Source: G965247775 sp965247775
GTDB lineage: Bacteria; Chloroflexota; Dehalococcoidia; Bin125
NCBI GenBank assembly: GCA_965247775.1
Contig: OZ252031.1
Coordinates: 1,860,001-1,924,000 of the forward strand
Length of the DNA stretch: 64,000 nt
Reading direction: 5' to 3'
Position numbers and translations under genes: made by a program. Each line of letters starts with the position of its first letter. Position 1 is the first letter of the stretch. Positions 1 through 8,269 of this stretch are shown here, one piece after another. The notes under the pieces are model-generated. The model saw only the letters and a program-made list of their open reading frames with translations. It ran no database searches and was not told the origin of the DNA.

Positions 1-1
1 C

Positions 2-838
2 GACCACTACATGATCAACCACTGGCGCGACTCGCTCGAGGCGTATCTGTCGTTCGTGCTGGCGGCGGAGGTGACGTCGGGCCTGCGCTTCGGGCCCATG
101 GTGTCGCCCGTGACGTTCCGCAGCCCGGCGGATGTGGCGCGCATGGCGGGGCAGATCCAGCTGCTCAGCGGGGGGCGCTTCGTACTGGGGCTGGGGGCAG
201 GCTGGAACGCGGAGGAACACGCGGCCTACGGCATCTCCTTCCCCCCACTGAGGGAGCGGATGGGGCGGCTGGAGGAAGCGCTGCGGCTGATTCCGGCGCT
301 CTGGCAGCCTGGTCCCACGACGTACGCCGGCCGCTACTACCGCGTCGAGCAGGCAGAGTGCCTGCCCCTCCCTGAGCCGCCGCCGCCGATCCTGATCGGC
401 GGGTCCGGGCCGAAGCGTACGCTGCGCTTGGCGGCCCGCTACGCCGACGAGTGGAACTCGGTCTATCTGGGGCCGGCGCTGTACGCCGAGCGAGCGAGAG
501 CGCTGGAGCAGCACTGTGCGGACGTGGACCGGGACCCCGCCACCATCCGACGGTCGATGATGCTTTTCGCGCTGGTGGGACCGACGCCGACGCACGTGGA
601 GGCCGTGACGCGCACCGTGATGGCGTTCCAGGCCCTGGATGGCGACCCGGCTGCGTTCCAGCAGGAGCAGGCCGCGACGGGGATGATCGTCGGCGGGCGG
701 GAGGAGTTGGTCGAGACGCTGGGCCAACTGGCGGAGTCGGGGCTGGAGGAGGTGATGCTGCAGCACTTCCACTTCGACGACGACGAGATCCCCACCTGGT
801 ACGCGGAGGAGATCGCGCCGGCGGTGGCACACCTGTAG
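2..838 (+). CDS. LLM class flavin/F420-dependent oxidoreductase, 5' partial
   Basis: This is the C-terminal part of a luciferase-like (TIM-barrel) oxidoreductase. The frame is already open at base 2, before the first ATG at base 11, so the true start lies outside the window. Family features seen are the strand ending in SGGRFVLGLGAGW, then an ILIGGSGPKRTLRLAA segment where the barrel binds the flavin phosphate, and a C-terminal helix with GLEEVMLQHFHF. Such enzymes use FMN or F420 to oxidise small organic substrates in the cytoplasm; the substrate cannot be read from sequence. It converges on the SDR gene with only 3 bases between their stops. Confidence 0.9.
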   Translation, partial: DHYMINHWRDSLEAYLSFVLAAEVTSGLRFGPMVSPVTFRSPADVARMAGQIQLLSGGRFVLGLGAGWNAEEHAAYGISFPPLRERMGRLEEALRLIPALWQPGPTTYAGRYYRVEQAECLPLPEPPPPILIGGSGPKRTLRLAARYADEWNSVYLGPALYAERARALEQHCADVDRDPATIRRSMMLFALVGPTPTHVEAVTRTVMAFQALDGDPAAFQQEQAATGMIVGGREELVETLGQLAESGLEEVMLQHFHFDDDEIPTWYAEEIAPAVAHL

Positions 839-841
839 ACG

Positions 842-1585
842 TCAGGCGAGGATGCCACCATCGACGACGAACTCGGAGCCGGTGGAGTAGCTGGCTTCGT
901 CGGAGGCGAGGAACAGGGCCATGCGCGCAACCTCCTCGGCCACGGCCAGGCGGCGCATGGGCACCATCTTGATCGCGGCATCCGGGTCCCGCTCCCAGAA
1001 GGGGACCGTCTGGAGCATGGCGGTTTCGACCAGGCCGGGGTGGATGGAGTTGACGCGGATGCCGTCGCGGGCGAACTCGCGGGCAGCGACCTTGGTCATG
1101 CCGCGCACCGCGAACTTGCTGGCGGCGTAGGCGCCGCTGCCGGCGGTACCACGGAGCCCGGCGATCGAAGAGATGTTGATGATGGTGCCGCCGTTGCCAG
1201 CGTGGATCATGGCGCGCCCGGCAACCTTCATGCCCAGGAAGACGCCGACCTGATTGACCTCGATGACGCGACGGTAATCCTCCAACGGCATCTCCACGAT
1301 AGAGCGGCTGAGGAAGATGCCGGCGTTGTTGACCAGCACGTCGAGGCGGCCGTGCGCGGCGAGCACCTCATCGACGAGGGCGTTCCAGGCCGCCTCGTCG
1401 GTGACGTTGAGGTGGTGGTAGGTGGCCGCCTCGATCGCGTCCGCGGTGGCGCGGCCCTCCCTGTCGAGGACGTCGGTCAGGGCGACGGTCGCGCCCTCGA
1501 CGGCGAAGAGGCGGGCCTCGGCAGCCCCTTGGCCGCGCGCGCCACCGGTGATGAGGGCAATCTTGCCGTCGAGGCGGCCGGGCAC
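842..1585 (-). CDS. SDR family NAD(P)-dependent oxidoreductase
   Basis: A classical short-chain dehydrogenase of 247 residues, the usual length. The cofactor motif TGGARGQG is at residues 13-20, NNAG at 86-89, and the catalytic set is N111, S140, Y153 and K157, followed by the PG turn at 183-184. The C-terminal end VDGG is typical of the 3-oxoacyl-reductase/glucose-dehydrogenase-like branch. An acidic residue after the second beta strand (LTDVLDRE) suggests NAD rather than NADP. It starts at GTG, 4 bases after the stop of the VOC gene upstream on the same strand, so the two are probably co-transcribed. The substrate is unknown. Confidence 0.93.
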   Translation of the reverse strand: MPGRLDGKIALITGGARGQGAAEARLFAVEGATVALTDVLDREGRATADAIEAATYHHLNVTDEAAWNALVDEVLAAHGRLDVLVNNAGIFLSRSIVEMPLEDYRRVIEVNQVGVFLGMKVAGRAMIHAGNGGTIINISSIAGLRGTAGSGAYAASKFAVRGMTKVAAREFARDGIRVNSIHPGLVETAMLQTVPFWERDPDAAIKMVPMRRLAVAEEVARMALFLASDEASYSTGSEFVVDGGILA

Positions 1586-1589
1586 GGCG

Positions 1590-1991
1590 CTAGCCCCGCT
1601 GGATCAGTTGCAGGTGCACGCCGTGGGCGTGCTTGGGGCTGACGAAGGCGAGGCGGGGATCGCCCTCGGAGGGGTCGGTGACGGTGGAGCCCTGCTCGCG
1701 GAGGCCGGCGACGGCGGCATCAACGTCGGGGACGCGGAGGGAGAGCAGGAAGAGGCCCTCGCCGTCCTGGAGACGGCGGCGGACGGGGTTGCGGTCGTCG
1801 TCGCCCAGGGGGGTGACGAGTTCGATCTCGGAGTCGCCGAGGGGGAAGAAGGCGTTCGCGATGCCGAGGCCGGCGTTCTCGCCGCGTCGGGACATGCGCA
1901 GCCCGTATGTGTCGCCGAAGGTGGCGACGGCGGCGTCCAGATCGTTGACGGCGATGACCACGTGATCGATCGCCTCTGCGTCAATGCCCAC
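1590..1991 (-). CDS. VOC family protein (methylmalonyl-CoA epimerase/glyoxalase-like)
   Basis: A 133-residue vicinal-oxygen-chelate protein with two beta-alpha-beta-beta-beta modules: IDHVVIAVNDLDAA at the N terminus and SLRVPDVDAAVAGLREQG near residue 85. Likely metal ligands are the His of the first strand, the Glu of SEIELVTPL and the C-terminal HGVHLQLIQ strand. Length and motifs resemble methylmalonyl-CoA epimerases, but the assignment is no better than family level. The GTG at 1991 is chosen because GGGAGG lies about 6 bases upstream; the frame stays open further upstream, antisense to bioA. It is divergent from bioA. Confidence 0.82.
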   Translation of the reverse strand: MGIDAEAIDHVVIAVNDLDAAVATFGDTYGLRMSRRGENAGLGIANAFFPLGDSEIELVTPLGDDDRNPVRRRLQDGEGLFLLSLRVPDVDAAVAGLREQGSTVTDPSEGDPRLAFVSPKHAHGVHLQLIQRG

Positions 1992-2129
1992 GGCGGCCTC
2001 CCTCCCTGCGCCCGAGCGGTCTGGGCGCAGCGGGCGCATGCTAGCCGATCGCCGGGCGCCCGGGGCGTCCCGATCGATCCAGTACGATGCCCGCGCAACG
2101 CCCCGCCGGGGCGGCGGGAAGGAGACGCC

Positions 2130-3482
2130 GTGACCAGCGCCGTCGGTGGCCGCTCGGCCGTCTGGCACCCGTTCACGCAGATGGCGGTGTTCGACGCGGA
2201 GCCCTCGCTGGTGATCGCGCGGGGCGAGGGCAACCGGCTGATCACGACGGAGGGGCAGGCGCTGATCGACGGGGTGGCGTCGCTGTGGTGCAACGTGCAC
2301 GGGCACGGGCGCCCGGAGATCGTGCGGGCGATCCAGGAGCAGGCGGCGGCGCTGCAACACAGCACATTGCTGGGTCTGAGCCACGAGCGGGCGATCGAGC
2401 TGGCGGCGCGGCTGCCGAGAATCCTGCCGCCGGGGCTGACGCGGTCGTTCTTCAGCGAGAACGGGGCGAGCGCGGTGGAGGTGGCGCTGAAGATGGCGGT
2501 GCAGTTCTGGCGCAACCGGGGGCGGCCGGAACGGGGGCGCATCGTGGCGATGGAGGGGGCGTACCACGGCGACACGATCGGTGGGCTGAGCGTGGCGGGG
2601 CCGGGCCCGTTCCGCGACCCGTACGCGCCGCTGCTCTTCGAGCCGCTGCGCTTCGCGGGGATGGACGCCTTTCATCAGGAAGGCAAGCCGACGCTGCGGG
2701 AGGCAACGGAGGCGTCGCTCGCGTCGCTGCGCCGGCTGCTGGAGGGGCACGCACACGAGGTCGCGGCGGTGATTATCGAGCCGCGGGTGCAGGGGGCGGC
2801 GGGCATGATCGTGGCGGGGGAGGGGCATCTGGCGGCGCTGCGGCGGCTCTGCGACGAGTACGAGGTGTTGCTGATCGCGGATGAAGTCGCGACCGGCTTC
2901 GGCAAGACCGGCGCGATGTTCGCCTGCGACCTGGAGCGGGTGACGCCGGACATCATGGTGCTGGGCAAGGGCATCACCGGCGGAACGCTGCCGCTCTCGG
3001 CGACGGTGACGACGGAAGCGGTCTACGAGAGTTTCTACGACGCGAGCGGCGCTCACACCTTCTACCACGGGCATACGTACGCCGGGAATCCGATCTGCTG
3101 CGCGGCGGCGCTGGCCAATCTGGACGTCTTCGCGGCTGAGGATGTGCCGTCGCGGGTGCGGGCGCGGGCGGCGCTGCTGGCGTCGCTGCTGAGCGAGCGC
3201 TTCGACGACCATCCGCTGGTAGGGGAGATCCGGCAACAGGGATTGATGGTGGGGCTGGAGCTGGTGCGCGACCGCGACACCGCCGCGGCCTTCCCGGCGG
3301 CGGATCGGGAGGGAGCGGCCGTATGCCTGAGGGCGCGCGATCGCGGCGTGCTGCTGCGCCCGCTGGGCGACGTGGTGGTGATCATGCCGCCCCTCTCGAT
3401 CAGGGAGGGGGAGCTGGCGCAGATCTGCGAGGCCGTGGCGTATGGGCTCGATGCGATCCCCGACGCGCTCCGCCTGGGCTGA
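2130..3482 (+). CDS. bioA: adenosylmethionine-8-amino-7-oxononanoate aminotransferase
   Basis: Transfers the amino group of S-adenosylmethionine to 8-amino-7-oxononanoate, giving 7,8-diaminononanoate in biotin synthesis. It is a class III PLP aminotransferase of 450 residues. BioA-type features are WHPFTQM at residues 12-18, SFFSENGASAVEVALK around 107-121, the PLP-ring aspartate at D251 (LIADEVATGFGKTG) and the Schiff-base lysine K280 in VLGKGITGG. The GTG start at 2130 has a strong GGGAAGGAG about 6 bases upstream; the open frame further 5' is antisense to the VOC gene. It overlaps bioF by 41 or 32 bases, so the genes are translationally coupled. Confidence 0.95.
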   Translation: MTSAVGGRSAVWHPFTQMAVFDAEPSLVIARGEGNRLITTEGQALIDGVASLWCNVHGHGRPEIVRAIQEQAAALQHSTLLGLSHERAIELAARLPRILPPGLTRSFFSENGASAVEVALKMAVQFWRNRGRPERGRIVAMEGAYHGDTIGGLSVAGPGPFRDPYAPLLFEPLRFAGMDAFHQEGKPTLREATEASLASLRRLLEGHAHEVAAVIIEPRVQGAAGMIVAGEGHLAALRRLCDEYEVLLIADEVATGFGKTGAMFACDLERVTPDIMVLGKGITGGTLPLSATVTTEAVYESFYDASGAHTFYHGHTYAGNPICCAAALANLDVFAAEDVPSRVRARAALLASLLSERFDDHPLVGEIRQQGLMVGLELVRDRDTAAAFPAADREGAAVCLRARDRGVLLRPLGDVVVIMPPLSIREGELAQICEAVAYGLDAIPDALRLG

Positions 3483-4620
3483 GCGCCTGCGGGCCGAGCT
3501 GGACGACCTGGCAGTGCGGTCACTGCGCCGGCGGGTGGTGACGCCGGAGTCGGGGCAGGACGCGCGCGTGGTGATCGGGGGGCGGCGCTACGCGCACTTC
3601 ACGTCGAACAACTACCTGGGGCTGGCGACGCATCCGCGGCTCAAGGCGGCGGCAGGGGAGGCGGTGGAAGCGTACGGCGCCAGCGTGACGGCGTCGCGGC
3701 TGCTTTGCGGCTCGACGCCGCTGCACGATGCGCTGGAGCAGCGGCTGGGGCGCTGGACGGGGCGCGAGGCCTGCCTGCTGTTCAGCGCCGGCTACCTGGC
3801 CAATCTGGGCCTGCTGAGCGCGCTGGCCGACGCGGAGACGGAGGTCTTCAGCGATGAACTGAACCACGCCTCGATCGTCGATGGCTGCCGGCTGGCGCGG
3901 GCCGAGGTGCGCGTCTACCGGCACGGCGACAGCGGGCACCTGCGGGCGCTGCTGGCGGAGAGCCAGGCGGCGCGGCGGATCGTGGTGTCGGAAACGGTAT
4001 TCAGCATGGACGGCGACCTGGCGCCGGTGGCGGAACTGGCCGCGACCGCGCGCGAGTTCGAGGCCGCGCTGATCCTGGACGAGGCGCATGCGCTCGGAGT
4101 CTTCGGCCGGGAAGGCGCCGGGCTCCTCGCCCAGCCGGACATCGAGGCGCCGGAGGCGATCGTGGTGGGGACGCTGTCCAAGGCGCTGGGCTCGGTCGGA
4201 GGGTTCGTGGCCGGGCCGCGGGAGGTGGTGGAATACCTGATCAACCGGTCGCGGCCGTTCATCTTCAACACGGCGCTGCCGCCGGCCGCCGTGGGCGCGG
4301 CGCACGCGGCCCTCGATCTGGTGGCGGAGGAGCCGCAGCGACGCGAGCGGGTGCTGGCGCTGGCGGCGTCGCTGCGGGAGCGGCTGACGGTGCTGGGGTA
4401 CGACGTGGGGAGGTCGGCGTCGCCGATCGTGCCGGCCATCGTGGGGGAGGCGGTGCAGGCGCTGGCGCTGGAGGAGCGGCTGGCGGCCGGCGGCGTGCTG
4501 GCCAAGGCGGTGCGGCCGCCGACGGTGCCGGAGGGGACGGCGCGCGTGCGCTTCAACCTGATGGCGGACCACGACGAGGCCGACCTGGCCGCCGTGGCGG
4601 GGGCGCTGGCGCGGGCGTGA
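3442..4620 (+). CDS. bioF: 8-amino-7-oxononanoate synthase
   Basis: PLP-dependent alpha-oxoamine synthase that condenses pimeloyl-thioester with L-alanine, the first dedicated ring-building step of biotin synthesis. At 392 residues it has the family length. H142 in ELNHASIVDG stacks on PLP, D213 and H216 lie in ILDEAHALG, and the Schiff-base lysine is K247 in GTLSKALGS. Two in-frame ATGs, at 3442 and 3451, are possible starts; both lie inside bioA. Its TGA overlaps the GTG of bioD (GTGA), a tight operon junction. KBL/BioF-like relatives exist, but the bioA and bioD neighbours settle the role. Confidence 0.95.
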   Translation: MGSMRSPTRSAWAERLRAELDDLAVRSLRRRVVTPESGQDARVVIGGRRYAHFTSNNYLGLATHPRLKAAAGEAVEAYGASVTASRLLCGSTPLHDALEQRLGRWTGREACLLFSAGYLANLGLLSALADAETEVFSDELNHASIVDGCRLARAEVRVYRHGDSGHLRALLAESQAARRIVVSETVFSMDGDLAPVAELAATAREFEAALILDEAHALGVFGREGAGLLAQPDIEAPEAIVVGTLSKALGSVGGFVAGPREVVEYLINRSRPFIFNTALPPAAVGAAHAALDLVAEEPQRRERVLALAASLRERLTVLGYDVGRSASPIVPAIVGEAVQALALEERLAAGGVLAKAVRPPTVPEGTARVRFNLMADHDEADLAAVAGALARA

Positions 4621-5330
4621 GCGGCGAGATCGTCTTCGTCAGTGGGACCGACACCGGCGTGGGCAAGACGGTGGCCGCGACCTGGCTGGCCGGCGCCCTG
4701 CGCACCCGGGGCCAGGTGGCGCTGATCAAGCCGTTCCAGACCGGCGCGACGGATCCGGCCCAGGACGGCGACGAGGCGGTCTACCGGGCGGCGTTGGGCG
4801 AGACCGTGACGCTGCGCACGCTGTCGACGCTGGCGGAGCCACTGGCGCCGTCGATCGCGGCGCGGCGCGCAGGGATCACGCTGGCTCCGGCCGAGGCGGC
4901 GGCGGCCTGCCGGGCGATCGCGGCGGAGCACGAGGTGACGGTGGTGGAAGGGGCCGGCGGCCTGCTGGTCCCGATCACGGAGGCCTTGGACATGGCGGCG
5001 TTCGCGCGATCGCTGGGGGCGTCGCTGGTGGTGGTGACGCGGCCAGGCCTGGGAACGCTGAACCACACGCTGCTGACGGTGGAGGCGGCGGAGCGACGGG
5101 GGCTGCCGGTGCGCCTGCTGATCGTGAGCGGCTACCCGGACGAGCCGCAGAGCGTCGAGATGGAGAACCTGCGCTTCCTGCGAGAGCAGCTGGGCGGCAT
5201 TCCCCTCCTAGTCTTGACCCGGGTCGACGTGACGGGCGCTGACTTCCTGGGAGCGCTACGGCCGCGACTGGCGGGGACGCCGCCTTCGTTCTTGGAGGGG
5301 ATCCCCGTGCCGCAGCTGGAGATCGACTGA
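4617..5330 (+). CDS. bioD: dethiobiotin synthase
   Basis: ATP-dependent carboxylation of 7,8-diaminononanoate to dethiobiotin. The protein has 237 residues. The P-loop GTDTGVGKT occupies residues 10-18, and the family hallmark VVEGAGGLLVPI sits near residue 105. It is the third gene of bioA-bioF-bioD, starting at a GTG that overlaps the bioF stop. The final biotin synthase gene bioB is not in this window, so it must lie elsewhere or biotin is completed from another locus. A short GC-rich hairpin follows the stop. Confidence 0.95.
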   Translation: MSGEIVFVSGTDTGVGKTVAATWLAGALRTRGQVALIKPFQTGATDPAQDGDEAVYRAALGETVTLRTLSTLAEPLAPSIAARRAGITLAPAEAAAACRAIAAEHEVTVVEGAGGLLVPITEALDMAAFARSLGASLVVVTRPGLGTLNHTLLTVEAAERRGLPVRLLIVSGYPDEPQSVEMENLRFLREQLGGIPLLVLTRVDVTGADFLGALRPRLAGTPPSFLEGIPVPQLEID

Positions 5331-5343
5331 CCCGCGGCGGGTC
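5329..5343 (+). terminator. GC-rich hairpin after bioD
   Basis: GACCCG and CGGGTC form a 6-bp stem around a CGG loop starting at the bioD stop codon. There is no T-run after it, so it is at best a weak or factor-assisted terminator. Confidence 0.3.
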
Positions 5344-5406
5344 CGTCGAGGGACGCGGGAGTACGTGCGCCCGTCCGGCGTGGAGGGCGCCAGGACGCCA
5401 GCATGC

Positions 5407-5790
5407 TCAGGCGGCGGGAGCGCCCTTGGAGCCCCAGAACTCGTTGAGGGCGCCCTGGACGGTGCTGAACCAGATGATGGCCCCAACGATGGGCAGCAGA
5501 ACCCAGAGCCCGATCTTCCATGTGAAGGGGGCGGGACGTCCGTCCTCGGCGTAGAGGCTCGCGACCTCGGTGGCGAGGATGAACCACGTGGCCGGGCAGA
5601 ACTGGAAATAGATCACGAGGCCGAGGCCGGCGCCCAATCCCTGGCCGCGGTACTTCTGGACTTCGTCGTGGGTCATGAAGGTCCAGAAATAGCTCGCGAA
5701 GCCGAGGGTCACGATCGTGAGGAGGATCCACTTCCCGATGGAGCGTTGCTGCCCGATGGACTTGCTGACCGTCGTTGTGGTCTGACTCAT
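5407..5790 (-). CDS. DUF4234-like small membrane protein
   Basis: 127 residues with a polar N terminus followed by hydrophobic segments: ILLTIVTLGFASYFWTF, a second around LVIYFQFCPATWFILA and a third around GLWVLLPIVGAIIWF. The short T-L-G-F-A-S-Y-F-W-T stretch followed by a polar H-D-E-V-Q-K-Y helix matches the DUF4234 pattern as I remember it. Function is unknown. The ATG at 5790 is preferred because GGGGGA precedes it and because the upstream extension is Pro/Gly-rich and non-membrane-like. It converges on bioD. Confidence 0.7.
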   Translation of the reverse strand: MSQTTTTVSKSIGQQRSIGKWILLTIVTLGFASYFWTFMTHDEVQKYRGQGLGAGLGLVIYFQFCPATWFILATEVASLYAEDGRPAPFTWKIGLWVLLPIVGAIIWFSTVQGALNEFWGSKGAPAA

Positions 5791-5919
5791 GCTGCGTCCC
5801 CCGTCCTCAGTGTCCCATGGCACTGGGCCCGCAGGTGACATTGGCACAGACGACGCAGGGCCGCAACCCTCGATCGCGTCGCGCACGGGGACAGCTCGGC
5901 GCGAGGCGCGCCGCAGACG

Positions 5920-6916
5920 TTAGGGGGTAAAGAGGGCGCTCACGCCGCCCAGGTCCAGGGTGAAGCCCCAGGAAATGTGCAGGGTTTCGCCCGGGGGCAG
6001 GTCGGCGGCCGGGTCGAGGTCGTTGAAGAGGGCGATAGCCCGCGATGAGGTCAGGAAATTAGCGGCCAGGATGTCGAGCGAGTCGCCGGGGCGCACGGTG
6101 TACGTGGCCAGACGGTCCCAGGCGAGCAGCGCGGCGGCGGGGTAGACGGAGGGCAGCTCCACGGTGTCCTGTACCCGACCGGGACGCTGATGACCTCGCC
6201 GACGAGCAGGTGCGCGGGGTCGCTCAGGTAGTTCAGGGCGGCGATGGCGGAGGACGTTGTGCGGTAGTGCAGCGCGATCGAAGGGATCGCGTCGCCGGAC
6301 TGGACGACGTAGCGGAGCACATCCCCCCAGGCGTCGAGGGCGGCGGGCAGCGTATAGCCCAGGAACGGCTCAACCTGGGGCAGGCGCGCGGCGACCGGCG
6401 CCGCGGAATCGACGCCCCCCGCCGAAACAACGGCCCCGGCCGGATCGGGCGGGGGAAGGAGCGTGCGGGGGACGGTTGGTCCACCTGCCGGGGCCTCTGG
6501 GCCGAGCCGCCGGAGGAATCGATGAGGGAGGCCGTCTCGGTGGGTTGCGGGGCGACCCCGTCGCTCCTGGGGGGTGGCGCCGGGACGATCGGGGAGGTCG
6601 CAGTCGGGGGAGCGGCGCCCGCCACCGCTACATCGGGGCTCTCGGCGGGCGGCCGGCTGTGCGGCGGCGGGCGCGCGGGCAGAGGAGGGGCCCGTGTGGG
6701 GGAGGGACGCCGCGGGCCGGGACGCGTGGAGGCACGAGCCCGGCGCAGCAGCCGCACGCTGGCGCCGTCGCGACTGACGACGGGGACCAGGGAGGCGGCG
6801 TCGCCGGTGCGACGGAACGGCGCGGCGGCGGCGGCGGGGCGCGGCCCGTCCAGCGGCGAGGGCTGCGCGACCATACCCGCCCCTTCTCCAGCGCGCGGGA
6901 CCCTGGCGCGGCCCAC
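5920..6916 (-). pseudogene. LysM-domain protein broken by frameshifts
   Basis: Two LysM repeats are readable on the minus strand but in different frames. The first (RYVVQSGDAIPSIALHYR ... ALNYLSDPAHLLVGEVISVP) lies around 6320-6175. The second (YTVRPGDSLDILAANFL ... FNDLDPAADLPPGETLHI) lies around 6105-5960. One base is missing near 6165-6172, where the frames should join as VGYR-DTVEL. A second frame change near 6500 joins a Pro/Ala-rich N-terminal stretch to the LysM part. An intact protein would be a secreted or membrane-anchored cell-wall-binding protein. Either the gene is decaying or the sequence carries homopolymer errors. The N-terminal limit is uncertain. Confidence 0.5.
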
Positions 6917-7010
6917 TCGCGGCGTTCAGACCGACTGTAGGGAGGACGTAGCGCCGGGGAGCATCGGGAGAACCCCGAATGCGGCTCGGGAATCCCTCGT
7001 CCGGGAGGGG

Positions 7011-8240
7011 CTACAGGAGGATCGTGTTCGGCCGCAGGCCCAGGAGCACGCGCCCGTATGCGGTCGCGGCGTCGTCGGGGTCCAGGGTCGCGTGGTGGCA
7101 GGCGGTGTTGATGTCCCGAAAGGCTTTCTGCAGAGGGCTGGAGTCGTGCACCGCCTTGGCGCCCGCAGCGTCGAAGAGGCGCCCGACGGCGCGGCGAGCG
7201 CCCTGGACGGCGTAGGCGGACTGCCACATCAGGCGAGCGCGCACGGCGGAGGGGATGCGCTCCTCGCGGGCCGCCTCGTCGAAGCGACGGCAGAGGTCGT
7301 AGAGGAGGAGTTCGGTAGCGTGGAGTTCTTCGCTGGACTCGGCCAGGCGCAACTGCAAGCCGACGCTCTCCACCTTGGCCGTCCCGGTGTAAGCGTGAAC
7401 CCGGCCGGTGGTGCCCTCAATGAAGTGCTGGAGACCCGATCGGGCGATGCCGAGCGAGGCGGCGCCCACGTGCAGGGCGAGGCCGGAGAGGACCGGGGCG
7501 CGGTAGATGACCGACTCCTGCAAGGGCACGCCGGGCCCGCCCCCGCCGAAGAGCGTGCCGGTGGGCACCGTTCGATGCTCGGGGACGAAGACGTCCTCCA
7601 TGACGATGTCCTTGGAGCCGGTGCCGCGCAGGCCCAGGGTGAACCAGGTGTCGTCGATGCGGTATTCGGAGGCGGGCACGACGATGTGCACGTGCTTGGG
7701 GTCCTCGGGGGTGGAGTCGGCCTGGACGGCGCCCATGAGCGACCAGTCGCCGTGATCGACGCCGCTGCCGAACTGCCAGCGGCCGCTCACCCGCCAGCCG
7801 CCCTCGACCGGCTCGGCGCGGCCCTGCGAGGCGAGGCCGCCGGAGACGAGCGTGTCCGGCGTAGCGGCGTAAATATCGTCCTGGCACTGGGCGGCGAACA
7901 TGCCCATCATCCAGTCGTGGGCGGTCAGGACGAGCAGGATCCAGCCGGAGGCGGCGTCGGCCTCGGCGACGGCGGAGACGGCGTCGACCATTGCGGGGAA
8001 GCCCAGCTCGTAGCCGCCGACGCGCTTCGGCAGGAGGATGCGGAAGAGGCCGGCCTCGCGCATGGCGGCGACGGCGTCGGGGTGGACTGAGCGCTCGCTC
8101 TCGGTCCGCGCGCTGAGACCCGTGAGCGTGGGGGCGAGGTCCCGGGCCCGCTGTGCGATCTCCTCGCGGCCGGCGCTGGCGGGGGGAGCCGCTGGGGTGT
8201 CGGTGCTCACAGTAGGCCTCTCCATGGGTCGCCGCGACAA
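7011..8240 (-). CDS. acyl-CoA dehydrogenase-fold flavoprotein (HsaA/DszC-type monooxygenase)
   Basis: 409 residues with the acyl-CoA dehydrogenase architecture: an N-terminal helical domain, a beta domain (GRWQFGSGVDHGDWSLMGA, then WFTLGLRGTGSKDIVMEDVFVP) and a C-terminal helical bundle. WQFGSGxxH and GLRGTGSxD resemble flavin-dependent monooxygenases such as HsaA, HpaB-like enzymes and DszC rather than true dehydrogenases, and no catalytic Glu is evident in the dehydrogenase position. It would need a flavin reductase, not seen nearby. A second in-frame start is the ATG at 8225. It is divergent from the acyl-CoA synthetase gene with about 30 bases between them, implying a shared promoter region. 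Confidence 0.85.
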   Translation of the reverse strand: MSRRPMERPTVSTDTPAAPPASAGREEIAQRARDLAPTLTGLSARTESERSVHPDAVAAMREAGLFRILLPKRVGGYELGFPAMVDAVSAVAEADAASGWILLVLTAHDWMMGMFAAQCQDDIYAATPDTLVSGGLASQGRAEPVEGGWRVSGRWQFGSGVDHGDWSLMGAVQADSTPEDPKHVHIVVPASEYRIDDTWFTLGLRGTGSKDIVMEDVFVPEHRTVPTGTLFGGGGPGVPLQESVIYRAPVLSGLALHVGAASLGIARSGLQHFIEGTTGRVHAYTGTAKVESVGLQLRLAESSEELHATELLLYDLCRRFDEAAREERIPSAVRARLMWQSAYAVQGARRAVGRLFDAAGAKAVHDSSPLQKAFRDINTACHHATLDPDDAATAYGRVLLGLRPNTILL

Positions 8241-8269
8241 GGCGGGGCGCGCCGGTAGAGAATAGCGCC

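Noticed and set aside
6210..8090. A 626-codon plus-strand open frame antisense to the acyl-CoA-dehydrogenase-like gene
   Set aside because: Gly/Val/Ala-rich translation without family motifs; it mirrors the GC-rich third-position pattern of the real gene on the other strand.
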